Shown: positions 9,857 to 18,666 of the stretch, in pieces | How positions within the stretch are numbered: the stretch's first letter is position 1 | Layout of the letters: each line of letters starts with the position of its first letter | DNA from: Thermoplasmata archaeon | GTDB lineage: Archaea > Thermoplasmatota > Thermoplasmata > Lutacidiplasmatales > UBA184 | Length of the DNA: 54,143 nucleotides | Assembly: GCA_022749995.1 (NCBI GenBank) | Contig: JAKIWO010000004.1 | Span: 1 to 54,143, forward strand | Direction of reading: 5' to 3' | Notes under the pieces: generated by a model | What the model saw: the letters and a program-made list of their open reading frames with translations, nothing else | The model's database searches: none | What the model was told of the DNA's origin: nothing | Position numbers and translations under genes: made by a program

Positions 9857-10828
9857 TCATCTCGACGGAGAAGGCCGCCAGGGTTGCCAACGGGAGCGCG
9901 GGGCGGGACGGGAATGCCCCTCCCGCTTGAACCAGGCGCCCCGACCGCGGCGGGCTTGGCCCACCACCGTGAGCGGGGTGCCGAGCTGGGCAAAGGCGCG
10001 GCGGAGTGCCGGGAGCGACGCCGGGGGAACCGCCGCCAGCAGTTCGTACTCCCCGCCGTAGACGGCCAGCTGGAGCCTCTCCGCGCGGGTGAGCATGGCC
10101 CGGCGCAGTCGGGGATCCAGGGGCAGCAGCTCCTCCTGGAACGTCAGCTGGCACCGGCTCGCCTCCGAGAGGATCCGGCCCGCCTCGGCCACGCCGTCGG
10201 AGGTGTCGATCATGGCGTGCGCGTGCCGGATGAGCCGCTCGCCCTCCGCCAAGCGGGGGGTGATCCGGAGGAGCTCCCGCTCGGGGTGCTGTCCGTGAGC
10301 TCGGGTCTTCGCCTTTTGTCGGGTCACCCATCCGGGGCCGCCGACGCGTCCCGTCAGTACCAGGAGGTCCCCGGGCCGAACTCCGGTGTGAGGCGCCAGG
10401 TGCGTCGAGGTGGTGGCTCCTAGGAAGGTGCCCACCAGTAGTTTTCGCGGTGAGGGCTTGCTGTCGCCCCCCACCAGCGTTCCCCCCGTGCGCGCAAGTC
10501 CGTCGCGCACGCCGCGTACGACCTGGCGCCCCCACTCCCTCGGGGTGCCGGGGGGCAGGAACAGGCCCAGGAGAAAGGCGACGGGCCGTCCCCCCTTGGC
10601 CGCCAGGTCGCTGGCGTTCGCCCCCACCAAGGCCCGGCCGACCAACCGCGGGGGGGAATCCGGTAGGAAGTGCGCGCCCTCGACGAATCCGTCGGTGGTG
10701 AGCAGCATTGCCCCGCTTCGAGGTCCGCGCAGCGCGGCGGCGTCATCGCCGAGCGGAAGCAGGACCTCGCGGGAAGCTCGGGCGCCGCGAACGAGCCAAC
10801 GATGGAACTCGCGCTCCTCGAACAGTGG
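9857..10828 (-). CDS. thiL: Thiamine-monophosphate kinase-like (AIR synthase-related) protein; start codon unclear
   Basis: Frame read through 10708 upstream gives ...PLFEEREFHRWLVRGARASREVLLPLGDDAAALRGPRSGAMLLTTDGFVEGAHFLPDSPPRLVGRALVGANASDLAAKGGRPVAFLLGL; ThiL-type GDDAA and TTDGFVEGAHF motifs. 5' boundary approximate. Confidence 0.82.
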   Translation of the reverse strand, partial: PLFEEREFHRWLVRGARASREVLLPLGDDAAALRGPRSGAMLLTTDGFVEGAHFLPDSPPRLVGRALVGANASDLAAKGGRPVAFLLGLFLPPGTPREWGRQVVRGVRDGLARTGGTLVGGDSKPSPRKLLVGTFLGATTSTHLAPHTGVRPGDLLVLTGRVGGPGWVTRQKAKTRAHGQHPERELLRITPRLAEGERLIRHAHAMIDTSDGVAEAGRILSEASRCQLTFQEELLPLDPRLRRAMLTRAERLQLAVYGGEYELLAAVPPASLPALRRAFAQLGTPLTVVGQARRGRGAWFKREGHSRPAPRSRWQPWRPSPSR

Positions 10829-10856
10829 GCCGCCTCGGGCCGGGCGGGTTCGGCCG

Positions 10857-12050
10857 CTACTTGTACGGGACGTACTCTTTCCCGAGCAGCTCGCGACCGA
10901 GGATGATCCGCATGATGTTGAGGCCCCCTTCGGCGCCGACGAGGTACGACATGATGCCGCGGAACCCGAGCTCGAGCCCCACCTCCTTGGTGTAGCCAGC
11001 GGCGCCGAACCACATCATCACGCGCCGGACGGTGTCGAACGCCACCTGCGGAGCCGCGAGCTTGACCGCGGCCACGGTCCGGTCGACCTCGGAGCGCTGG
11101 GCGGGGGTCGCGCCCGCCGCGGCCCGATCGAGCAGCCAAGCGGCCCGGCGGCACTGCCACTTCACCGCCTCGACCTGCGTGAACAGGTCGACGTACTCGA
11201 ACTGGATCGCCTCGAACTTGGCGAGCGGCTGTCCGAACACTTCCCGCTGTTTGATCCATTCCGCCCCGACCTCGAGCGCCCGCTCCGCAGCCCCCACGCA
11301 GGCGGCCGCCACGAAGGTCCGGGCGACGGAGAATCCCTCCATCGCGCACCCGAACCCGTGCCCCTCCTTTCCGACGAGGTAGCGCTCCGGCACCCGCACG
11401 TCGTCGTAGACGATGCCGCCGGTCGAGATGCCCATCCGGCCCATGTTCTCGAACCGTCGGGTGGTGATCCCGGGCGAGCGGGTCGGTACATACAGGAAAT
11501 GGAACCCGTCCCCGCCGCCGTCCTTGACGAGGGTCAGGTGGCCGCCGCCGAGGGCCTTCGCTTCCTCGACGCCGGAGATGAACGCCTTCTCCCCCCGGAT
11601 CCGGAACTCCTTCCCGTCCCGGCGGGCTTCGGTGCGCAGTCGGGCCAGGTCGCTGCCGCCGGAAGGCTCGGTCGTTCCGATGCCGAGGAACGCCTTCCCC
11701 CGGCAGACCGGGGGGAGGATCTCCCGCTTGGCCTCCTCGGTACCGTGACGGGCCAGGATGCTGCCCCAGCCCGCTTCGAGCAGGAAGAAGACGGCCGTGG
11801 CCATCGAGAAGTCGCCCCGACCCACCTCCTCGGCGGCAATCTCGGTCAGTACGGCGGAAGCTCCGATCCCACCGTACTGCTCCGGTACCGGCATCGCGAG
11901 GAGGCCCAACTCGGCCATCCCGGCGAGCACCTCGCGGGGGATCTCGCCCTCCGTATCGATCCGCTTTTCGTTCGGCCGAAGCACGGCGTCCCCGAACTTC
12001 CGGACCGCGGATTGGAACGCGAGCTCCTCCGGATTCAATTCGAAGTCCAT
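10857..12050 (-). CDS. Acyl-CoA dehydrogenase family protein
   Basis: MDFELNPEELAFQSAVRKFGDAVLRPNEKRIDTEGEIPREVLAGMAELGLLAMPVPEQYGGIGAS...GTTEPSGGSDLARLRTEARRDG... Confidence 0.95.
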   Translation of the reverse strand: MDFELNPEELAFQSAVRKFGDAVLRPNEKRIDTEGEIPREVLAGMAELGLLAMPVPEQYGGIGASAVLTEIAAEEVGRGDFSMATAVFFLLEAGWGSILARHGTEEAKREILPPVCRGKAFLGIGTTEPSGGSDLARLRTEARRDGKEFRIRGEKAFISGVEEAKALGGGHLTLVKDGGGDGFHFLYVPTRSPGITTRRFENMGRMGISTGGIVYDDVRVPERYLVGKEGHGFGCAMEGFSVARTFVAAACVGAAERALEVGAEWIKQREVFGQPLAKFEAIQFEYVDLFTQVEAVKWQCRRAAWLLDRAAAGATPAQRSEVDRTVAAVKLAAPQVAFDTVRRVMMWFGAAGYTKEVGLELGFRGIMSYLVGAEGGLNIMRIILGRELLGKEYVPYK

Positions 12051-12069
12051 GCAGCGGCCGGTGAACCTC

Positions 12070-12083
12070 GTTCGGTTATAGGG
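12070..12083 (-). promoter_or_regulatory. Promoter element (CCCTATAACCGAAC) of acyl-CoA dehydrogenase gene
   Basis: TATA-like CTATAA, about 20 nt upstream of start 12050; identical to element at 12150-12163. Confidence 0.65.
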
Positions 12084-12149
12084 TTCCCCGACCGCCACCG
12101 TCGACGGAGCCGCCCGCGAATCGGCACAGCGACCCCCGCCCCCACAAAC

Positions 12150-12163
12150 CCCTATAACCGAAC
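12150..12163 (+). promoter_or_regulatory. Promoter element (CCCTATAACCGAAC) of GAPDH gene
   Basis: Identical 14-mer in opposite orientation, about 20 nt upstream of ATG 12183. Confidence 0.65.
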
Positions 12164-12182
12164 TCCGGCTCGTGCGGTTCCC

Positions 12183-13205
12183 ATGGCGCCGGTCCGCGTT
12201 TCCGTGAACGGATACGGGACGATCGGCAAGCGCGTGGCCGACGCGGTGGCCCGCCAGCCGGACCTTTCGCTGGTGGGCGTCTCGAAGACCCGGCCGAGCT
12301 TCGAGGCGAGCATCGCCATCGAGCGGGGCTACCCGCTCTTCGTCGCCGGAGAGGCGGGCGCGGAGCCGTTCCGCGCTGCCGGCATCCCCGTGAGCGGGAC
12401 CCTCCGCGACATGATCGCCCGGAGCGACGTCGTCATCGACTGCGCGCCGGAGAGCGTGGGCCGGCAGAATGCCGCCCTCTACCAGCAGGCGGGCGTGCGG
12501 GCGGTCTTCCAAGGCGGCGAGGCCGCCACCGTCGCCGAGGTCTCCTTCAACGCGGCCGGCAACTACTCGGCGGCGAAGGGGAAGCGAACCGTTCGCGTTG
12601 TCTCCTGCAACACCACGGGCCTGGCCCGCGCCGCCGCGGTGCTCCGGGAGCGGTACGGGGTGGAGGAGTGGGAGGCCACACTCGTGCGCCGGGCCGCCGA
12701 CCCGCCCGAGACACAGCGGGGCCCCGTGGACGGTATACTGCCCGCCATGCGGATCCCGTCCCACCACGGTCCGGATGTCCAGACCATCTTCCCGGATCTG
12801 CGCATCTCCACCATGGCGGTCGTCGTCCCTACGACCCTGATGCACGTGCACGTGAACCACGTACGGCTGGTGCGCCCGCCTCCCTCGGCCGAGGCGGTGC
12901 TCGAGGCCTTCCGTCAGGCGCCCCGGTTCCGTGTCTTCCGCCCGTGGGAGCAGGCCGGGGGAACCCCGCAGGTGATGGAGTTCGCCCGGGACCGTGGCGG
13001 GCGCCGTCCGGACATGATGGAGAACGTCCTCTGGGAGGACGGACTCGGGCTCACGGGCAAGGATCTCCGGTTCTTCCAGGGCATCCACCAGGAGTCGATC
13101 GTCGTGCCCGAGAACGTGGACGCGGTGCGGGCGATGTTCGAGCTGGCTCCGGACGGTCCGAGCTCGATGGCGATGACCGACCGGAATCTCGCCCGGGCGG
13201 CCTAG
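12183..13205 (+). CDS. gap: Type II (archaeal) glyceraldehyde-3-phosphate dehydrogenase
   Basis: VRVSVNGYGTIGKRVADAVARQPDLSLVGVSKTRPSFEA...VVSCNTTGLARAAAVLRERYG; SCNTTGL catalytic Cys motif. Confidence 0.96.
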   Translation: MAPVRVSVNGYGTIGKRVADAVARQPDLSLVGVSKTRPSFEASIAIERGYPLFVAGEAGAEPFRAAGIPVSGTLRDMIARSDVVIDCAPESVGRQNAALYQQAGVRAVFQGGEAATVAEVSFNAAGNYSAAKGKRTVRVVSCNTTGLARAAAVLRERYGVEEWEATLVRRAADPPETQRGPVDGILPAMRIPSHHGPDVQTIFPDLRISTMAVVVPTTLMHVHVNHVRLVRPPPSAEAVLEAFRQAPRFRVFRPWEQAGGTPQVMEFARDRGGRRPDMMENVLWEDGLGLTGKDLRFFQGIHQESIVVPENVDAVRAMFELAPDGPSSMAMTDRNLARAA

Positions 13206-13304
13206 CGCACGGAGTCGCCGTCGGGTGTCAGGAGGGGGGCACACCCCGTTTCTCCCGTTCCGGAAGGTTCAATATACTGGATGTCCGGCTTTTCCCTGGC
13301 ATCC

Positions 13305-16295
13305 ATGACCCATCCGTCGAACCTGCAACGCCCAAACCCGACCGATCGGCGCCCGTTCCTCCTGGCAAGCATGCTCGCCTGGGGCATCGTCGCAGCGCTT
13401 GTGATTTCCGGTAGCGCGCTCGCGCCGCAGTCCCATACCTCTCTCCCCTCCGCTCCGCAGGAGGGTGCGGTCCATTCCCTGCTCCTGCCTGCTCCCTCGC
13501 GCGCCCCGGGCCCGGCCTGGTACAGCCCTCCGTCGCACCTTCTCGGCCCGTTCAACGGCACCCTGTACAACGCGAGCTTGGACCAGACGCCCGGCGGCGC
13601 GGGCTCGGGCGCCTTCGTCGGGGTGGACCCGGCGACTCATCTGGTCTACGCCAGCAACATCCTCGGTGGCTTCGTGAGCGCCTACTCCGAGACGACGGGC
13701 CAGCTCGTGGGGGAGTCACCGCTACTCGTCACCCGGCCGGGCTCCTCCGAGGTGCTCGGGCTTGCCCTCGACCCAGCCCACCAGCGCTTGTGGGTGGTCG
13801 AGGCCGGTCCAAGTGCGATCTTCCTGCTCAACGAGACCACCCTGCAGCCCATCCTGAACGTTACCTTCCCCGCGAGCTTCCACTCGACACCGTTCCGCCT
13901 GGTGTACGACCCCGTCTCTCTCAACCTGTACGCCCGGGGGGCCAGCGGCAACGTCACGTCGTTCGACCCCGCCACGCTCACCCTCGAGCGTACCTGGAGC
14001 TGTCCGGGCTGCCTGGACGAGCCGATCTCTATCGTGCCGGGCGAGAACGAGCTGCTGGCTCCCAGTGGAGCCAACAACACCACCGTCCTCAGCCTGCCCA
14101 ACCTGCTCCTCGTCCGCAATCTCACCTCCCCGACGCCGAGCTTCAGCGCCACGGGGGCGGCCTACGACCCGTCCTCGGGACTGGTCTGGGTGGAGAACGG
14201 CAGCGGATCACCGACCCCATTCGAGGAGTTCAATCTCGCTTCCGGAGTCTACGGTGGGCCGGTGGGCGCCGGCGTGGCCAAATGCGAGTACTTAGTCTAC
14301 GACGGACCCTCGAACTCCTTCACTGCCATCACCAACGGGGGGCAGTTCAACATCTACTCGTTCAACGGCACCAGCGGGGCCCTCGTCGGCCACTTCAGTG
14401 GGGCCGCCCAGTTCGGGGGAGCCGGCCTTTCCGGCATCGACGAAGCGTACTCCCCGGCCATCGACACGAGCAACGACGAACTGATCGTCGGAATCATCGA
14501 GGGGAACTATACCGCCGCGTTCTCCTTGCCGGCGCTCGCGCCGCTGCACCCGGTCACCGAGTTCGCTATCGAGGCGTTCACCGGTGTCAGCGACGCCCCG
14601 GCGGGATTGTTCTACTCCTTGGGGACCGGCCCCAGCACGCTGGTCGCCCACGACTGGTCGAATGGCAGCCTGGCCTGGCTCACCACCCTCCCGAACGCAC
14701 TGGTCCTCGCGAGCCTGAGCGGACTCGCCGTCGACACCGGACTCGGCCGACTGTACGTGTTCAACAGTTCCCTCCCCGGCTTCCAGGAGTTCAGCGCCAC
14801 GACGGGGGTCGAACTCAGCACGAGTATCAGCCTCCCGCTCACCTTCTCGTTCACCGCGGTGGGCATCGACTCGGTGCACCACGTGCTGTATGCGCTGAAC
14901 AGCTCCGGCAACGTCACGCTCGTCAACACGCAAACCGACATCCCGCTCGGCACCGTCGTGGCTCCCGTCGGGGTCACCACCGCCTGCGGAGAGATCGTTG
15001 ACCCCGTCAGCGAATCGGCGTACGTCTCGAATTGCACGAACACCCTGAACACCATCTACTCGGTCAACGGGAGCTCGGGCTCGCTCGGGTCGAAGCAGTG
15101 GCACCTCGGTACCACCATCGCCTCGGCCGCGTTGGACCCCGCGCACCGGGAGCTGTTCGTGGGCGGCGGGAGAACACCGTACAACATCACCGTCCTCCCC
15201 CTCTCCGGGGCCGGCGCGCCCACCTCCTTCCTGACGGGCGGGCAGGCTCCTTCGGGATTGGGTGTCCAGCCCAGGTACAGCGAGCTGTTCCTCGCCAACG
15301 TCAGCAGCCCTGTGACCACGCTCTTCGACACCAGCACCCACGCCCAGCTCGGTACGGTCCGAGCCGCCGTCTCCTTCGGCTCCATCTCCAACCCCGTCGA
15401 CGGTGCGACGGTGCTGGATCAGGTCGTCCAGGGCGCCGACCTGCTGCTGCGCCCGGTCACCGCCCCGCTCGCCCCGAGCGGCCTCGCGCTGCTCGCGGGC
15501 AACACCACGCTCAACGCGAGCTGGAGCCGGATCGGCGCATCCGGGAGCGGTAACGGGACCGTCACGGGCTACACCGCCTCCCTCGGCACCAGCGCCTCGG
15601 GGCCGTGGACCACGAACCTGAGCGTTACCGCCCTCAATGCCACCTTCACGCACCTCGCCGACGGGACCGTCTACTTCGTCACGGTGAGTGCCACGAACCC
15701 CGCCGGAGCGGGTCCGCGTGCGGCCCCGGTTTCCGCCACACCGGTCGGCGTTCCGTTCCCGCCGACCACGCCGAGCTCGACGGCGGGCGGTAGCGGGAGC
15801 ATCCACCTGAGCTGGAATCCGCCCGCCTCGACGGACGGGGCCCCCGTGACCAACTACACCGTGGAGTACTCGGCGCACAGCTCCGGCCCCTGGAGCACCC
15901 TCAGCGCGGGCACCGCGCTCAACGCCTCGGTGACGGGCCTTTCGGCAGCCACGAACTACACGCTGTACGTGCTAGCGTGGAATTCGGTGGGCCGCAGCAA
16001 TCCGAGCGCGCAAGTCCACACCGCCACCTCCGCGGCCTCCTCGAGCAGCTCTTCTTCCCCGATCAGCGGCTCCAACCTGCTCTGGATCCTACTCGCGTTG
16101 GTCGTGATCGCCGCGGTGGTCGCGGCGCTGCTGCTCGCCCGGCGGCGCAAGCCGCGCGGCGCGCCGACCCCGCAACCGTCGGCTCCGTATCCCCCGCAGT
16201 ACCCGCCGCAGGGCGGGTACGGCGCCCCGCCGCCCGGCGCGGCACCCCCCACGGTGGCCCCGCCGCCCGCCGGTCCGCCCCCCGGGGCGATGTAG
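13305..16295 (+). CDS. Large secreted/anchored surface protein: beta-propeller-like N-terminal region, two fibronectin type III domains, C-terminal TM and Pro/Gly-rich cytoplasmic tail
   Basis: N-terminal hydrophobic segment (LLASMLAWGIVAALVISGSALA), FN3 pattern (PLAPSGLALLAGNTTLNASWSRIG...YTASLG; PFPPTTPSSTAGGSGSIHLSWNPP), SNLLWILLALVVIAAVVAALLLARRRK then PQYPPQGGYGAPPPG. ORF extends to 13281; TATA-like aatatact at 13271 favours ATG 13305. Confidence 0.8.
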   Translation: MTHPSNLQRPNPTDRRPFLLASMLAWGIVAALVISGSALAPQSHTSLPSAPQEGAVHSLLLPAPSRAPGPAWYSPPSHLLGPFNGTLYNASLDQTPGGAGSGAFVGVDPATHLVYASNILGGFVSAYSETTGQLVGESPLLVTRPGSSEVLGLALDPAHQRLWVVEAGPSAIFLLNETTLQPILNVTFPASFHSTPFRLVYDPVSLNLYARGASGNVTSFDPATLTLERTWSCPGCLDEPISIVPGENELLAPSGANNTTVLSLPNLLLVRNLTSPTPSFSATGAAYDPSSGLVWVENGSGSPTPFEEFNLASGVYGGPVGAGVAKCEYLVYDGPSNSFTAITNGGQFNIYSFNGTSGALVGHFSGAAQFGGAGLSGIDEAYSPAIDTSNDELIVGIIEGNYTAAFSLPALAPLHPVTEFAIEAFTGVSDAPAGLFYSLGTGPSTLVAHDWSNGSLAWLTTLPNALVLASLSGLAVDTGLGRLYVFNSSLPGFQEFSATTGVELSTSISLPLTFSFTAVGIDSVHHVLYALNSSGNVTLVNTQTDIPLGTVVAPVGVTTACGEIVDPVSESAYVSNCTNTLNTIYSVNGSSGSLGSKQWHLGTTIASAALDPAHRELFVGGGRTPYNITVLPLSGAGAPTSFLTGGQAPSGLGVQPRYSELFLANVSSPVTTLFDTSTHAQLGTVRAAVSFGSISNPVDGATVLDQVVQGADLLLRPVTAPLAPSGLALLAGNTTLNASWSRIGASGSGNGTVTGYTASLGTSASGPWTTNLSVTALNATFTHLADGTVYFVTVSATNPAGAGPRAAPVSATPVGVPFPPTTPSSTAGGSGSIHLSWNPPASTDGAPVTNYTVEYSAHSSGPWSTLSAGTALNASVTGLSAATNYTLYVLAWNSVGRSNPSAQVHTATSAASSSSSSSPISGSNLLWILLALVVIAAVVAALLLARRRKPRGAPTPQPSAPYPPQYPPQGGYGAPPPGAAPPTVAPPPAGPPPGAM

Positions 16296-16327
16296 CGAGC
16301 CTGCGCCACCGCGTTCCTCGCAAGGAT

Positions 16328-16335
16328 GATATAGG
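16328..16335 (+). promoter_or_regulatory. Candidate TATA box for rpo7 operon
   Basis: gatatagg about 27 nt upstream of ATG 16358. Confidence 0.5.
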
Positions 16336-16357
16336 TCATCTCGGTCGGCCGCCGCCG

Positions 16358-17038
16358 ATGTATTATCTCGACGAACGGCGGGACGTCGTCCGGATCCCGC
16401 CGGACCGGCTCGGCGTCAAGCTCGAGACGACGATCTCCGAGCTCGCCCAGCAGCAGTTCGAAGGCAAGCTGGTCGACGGGCAGAACCTGACCGTCACCAT
16501 CCAGGATGTGAAGCCGCTCGGCGAGGGCCACATCATCCATGGGGACGGAGGCGTCTACCAGGAGGTGGAGTACCGGGCGCTGCTGTTCCGTCCCGAGCTC
16601 CAGGAGGTCGTCGAGGGCGCCGTCGTCGAGATTCGGAAGTTCGGCGCCTTCGTCCGGTTCGGTCCGCTCGATGGGCTGCTCCACGTCTCCCAGATCATGG
16701 ACGACCGAGTGAACATCGACGAGCACAACCAGCGGCTCGTCGGCGTGGAGACCAAGCGCGACCTCAAGGTCGGCTACAAGGTCCGCGCCCGCATCGTCTC
16801 GCTCTCCCTCTCCGAGATCTCCCCGAGGGACAGCCGGATCGGGCTCACGATGCGCCAGCCGGGCCTCGGACGCCTCGAATGGATCGTCGAGGCGCACAAG
16901 AAGGCCGAGGACAAGACCAGCAAGCGGCCGGCGCCCCCCAAGCGGGATGTCCAGCCCGGCAAGGCGCTGCCCAAGCCCGCGGCCAAGCCGGCGGCGAAGC
17001 CTGCGGCGGCTCCCGCCGCCGGAGGTCCCGCCGCATGA
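16358..17038 (+). CDS. rpo7: DNA-directed RNA polymerase subunit Rpo7 (RpoE') with Lys/Pro/Ala-rich C-terminal tail
   Basis: MYYLDERRDVVRIPPDRLGVKLETTISELAQQQFEGKLVDGQNLTVTIQDVKPLGEGHIIHGDGGVYQEVEYRALLFRP...GAVVEIRKFGAFVRFGPLDGLLHVSQIMDD (S1 domain). Confidence 0.95.
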   Translation: MYYLDERRDVVRIPPDRLGVKLETTISELAQQQFEGKLVDGQNLTVTIQDVKPLGEGHIIHGDGGVYQEVEYRALLFRPELQEVVEGAVVEIRKFGAFVRFGPLDGLLHVSQIMDDRVNIDEHNQRLVGVETKRDLKVGYKVRARIVSLSLSEISPRDSRIGLTMRQPGLGRLEWIVEAHKKAEDKTSKRPAPPKRDVQPGKALPKPAAKPAAKPAAAPAAGGPAA

Positions 17039-17220
17039 TGAGCCTCAAGGCCTGCAAGAACTGCCACACCGTCACCGACCTGGCGAAGTGCCCCCGCTGC
17101 GGCGGGGAGACCTCGCGGGAGTGGCAGGGCTACCTCCTCGTGATCGACCCTGACAAGTCGGAGATCGCCCGGAAGCTGGGGATCAGTGCCGCGGGCCGCT
17201 ACGCGCTCCGGGTCAAGTGA
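17035..17220 (+). CDS. spt4: Transcription elongation factor Spt4 / RpoE''
   Basis: LKACKNCHTVTDLAKCPRCGGETSREWQGYLLVIDPDKSEIARKLGISAAGRYALRVK; C4 zinc ribbon; overlaps rpo7 stop. Confidence 0.95.
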   Translation: MMSLKACKNCHTVTDLAKCPRCGGETSREWQGYLLVIDPDKSEIARKLGISAAGRYALRVK

Positions 17221-17743
17221 GGAACGGGTCTGGGTCGTCCCCGAGGCGCTCCGCCCGGCCTTGGCGAGCGAGTACGGCCCGGTCTTCTCCGGTCGTGCCG
17301 CCGAGGACCGGATCCGGCGCCTAGCGACCTTCGCTAGCTGCGGGGACCGGGTCACCGCGCTCGCGCTCCAGCTCGATCATCCGCCGCTCGTGGGGATCGT
17401 GGACTTCAAGACCCAGCGGAAGGAGAAGATCTCGCCGAACGCCTTCGTCACCCTCAAGGCGCGTCGGTACCGCCGGGTACGCAACCCGCCGGGGATGCTG
17501 ACCGAATCATTGCGCCGCGCCGTGCGCGAGCTGGTCGGGATCGGTGGGGGACTCATCGAAGTCGAGGGCGAAGAGGACCTGGGCTCGCTCGCGCTCGTCG
17601 AAGCGCTCCCGCTCGGTGCGACCGTTATATACGGTATCCCGGGTGCGGGGGTCTCGTTTGTGACGGTGGACGTCGTGGCCAAAGAGCACGTTCGGGCGCT
17701 CATCGCCCGCATGGAATTGCGGAGGATCGCCCGTGGAAGTTAG
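17186..17743 (+). CDS. GTP-dependent dephospho-CoA kinase (DUF359 family)
   Basis: VGIVDFKTQRKEKI...FVTLKARRYRRVRNPPGMLTESLRRAVRELVGIGGGLIEVEGEEDLGSLALVEALPLGATVIYGIPGAGVSFVTVD; real start probably near 17219. Confidence 0.9.
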   Translation: MPRAATRSGSSEERVWVVPEALRPALASEYGPVFSGRAAEDRIRRLATFASCGDRVTALALQLDHPPLVGIVDFKTQRKEKISPNAFVTLKARRYRRVRNPPGMLTESLRRAVRELVGIGGGLIEVEGEEDLGSLALVEALPLGATVIYGIPGAGVSFVTVDVVAKEHVRALIARMELRRIARGS

Positions 17744-18314
17744 GGTGCTCGAGCAGCGCCAGAACCCGCTCCTCAAGCGGGTCGAACTGCAATTCGAAGT
17801 CGACCACACCGGCGCCGCCACGCCGCGCCGAGCCGATGTGATCGGCGAGCTGGCCAAGCAACTCAAGGTCCCCAAAGAGCGGGTCGTCCTCGAATCGATG
17901 CACGCGCGATTCGGCATCCCCCAGAGTCGCGGCGAGGCGCGGCTCTACGCGAGCACGGAGGCCCGCGACCGGGTCACTCGAGAGCACATCCTCATCCGCA
18001 ATGGCCTGAAAGAAAAGAAGACGGCCGCACCGCCCGGGGAAGCCGCCCCGACCCCGGCCCCAGCCGCTCCCGCCGCCCCAGCGCCGGCGGCACCGCCCGC
18101 GGCGGAGTCGAAGCCCGAGTCCAAGCCGGAGGCGAAGGCGGAGAAGAAGGCCGAGCACAAGCCGGAGCCCAAGGCGGATCACAGGGCCGAGCCCAAGGCG
18201 GATCACAAGGCCGAGCCCAAGGCGGATCCCAAAGCGGAGGCCAAGGTCGAGCCGAAAGCCGAGTCTAAGGGCGGTGGCAAGTCGGCGGCCAAGCCCTCCA
18301 AGAAGGAAGGTTGA
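17733..18314 (+). CDS. rps24e: 30S ribosomal protein S24e with about 95-residue low-complexity C-terminal extension
   Basis: MEVRVLEQRQNPLLKRVELQFEVDHTGAATPRRADVIGELAKQLKVPKERVVLESMHARFGIPQSRGEARLYASTEARDRVTREHILIRNGLKEKK then A/P-rich and EPKADHK-repeat tail. Confidence 0.95.
   Translation: MEVRVLEQRQNPLLKRVELQFEVDHTGAATPRRADVIGELAKQLKVPKERVVLESMHARFGIPQSRGEARLYASTEARDRVTREHILIRNGLKEKKTAAPPGEAAPTPAPAAPAAPAPAAPPAAESKPESKPEAKAEKKAEHKPEPKADHRAEPKADHKAEPKADPKAEAKVEPKAESKGGGKSAAKPSKKEG
18115..18260 (+). repeat. In-frame imperfect tandem repeat (about 24-nt units encoding EPKADHKA-like octapeptides)
   Basis: gccgagcccaaggcggatcac repeated: HKPEPKADHRAEPKADHKAEPKADPKAEAKVEPKAE. Confidence 0.85.
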
Positions 18315-18316
18315 GC

Positions 18317-18529
18317 GTGGGCAAGGCCCGTACCGACTTCTACTCGACGAAGGGCGAGACGCTCGCTCGGACCCATCAGCCCTGTCCCAAATGCGGGCCC
18401 GGGATATTTCTCGCCGAGCACTCGAACCGCCGCTCCTGCGGTCGCTGCGGCTACATGGAGAGCCGCTCGGAGCCGAAGCCCGTGGGCAAGCCCGTCGTGG
18501 GGAAGGCCAAGCCGACGAAGCCGGCCTAA
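18317..18529 (+). CDS. rps27ae: 30S ribosomal protein S27ae
   Basis: MGKARTDFYSTKGETLARTHQPCPKCGPGIFLAEHSNRRSCGRCGYMES; C4 zinc ribbon. Confidence 0.95.
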   Translation: MGKARTDFYSTKGETLARTHQPCPKCGPGIFLAEHSNRRSCGRCGYMESRSEPKPVGKPVVGKAKPTKPA

Positions 18530-18666
18530 GTTCGCCCCCAGTTCGTCGGTTGCTCCAGCTCGGCGCCGTCGTGGTCCGCTTAGGCTCGCCCGTCCGCTGC
18601 GCGGCGGCACGCCTCGGGGACAACGCTTACGTAGCGCGTGCCTACCTCGACCCGTCCTCGATCCGC

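Noticed and set aside
10410-13205. 931-aa ORF on + strand upstream of GAPDH, and 795-aa ORF on - strand extending through GAPDH
   Set aside because: GC-rich antisense read-through: only the GAPDH part (from 12183) and the acyl-CoA dehydrogenase part (to 12050) are conserved-looking; the rest is antisense translation.
14292-15878. 528-aa minus-strand ORF within the FN3 surface protein gene
   Set aside because: Antisense shadow ORF typical of high GC; Gly/Arg/Asp-rich with no domain.
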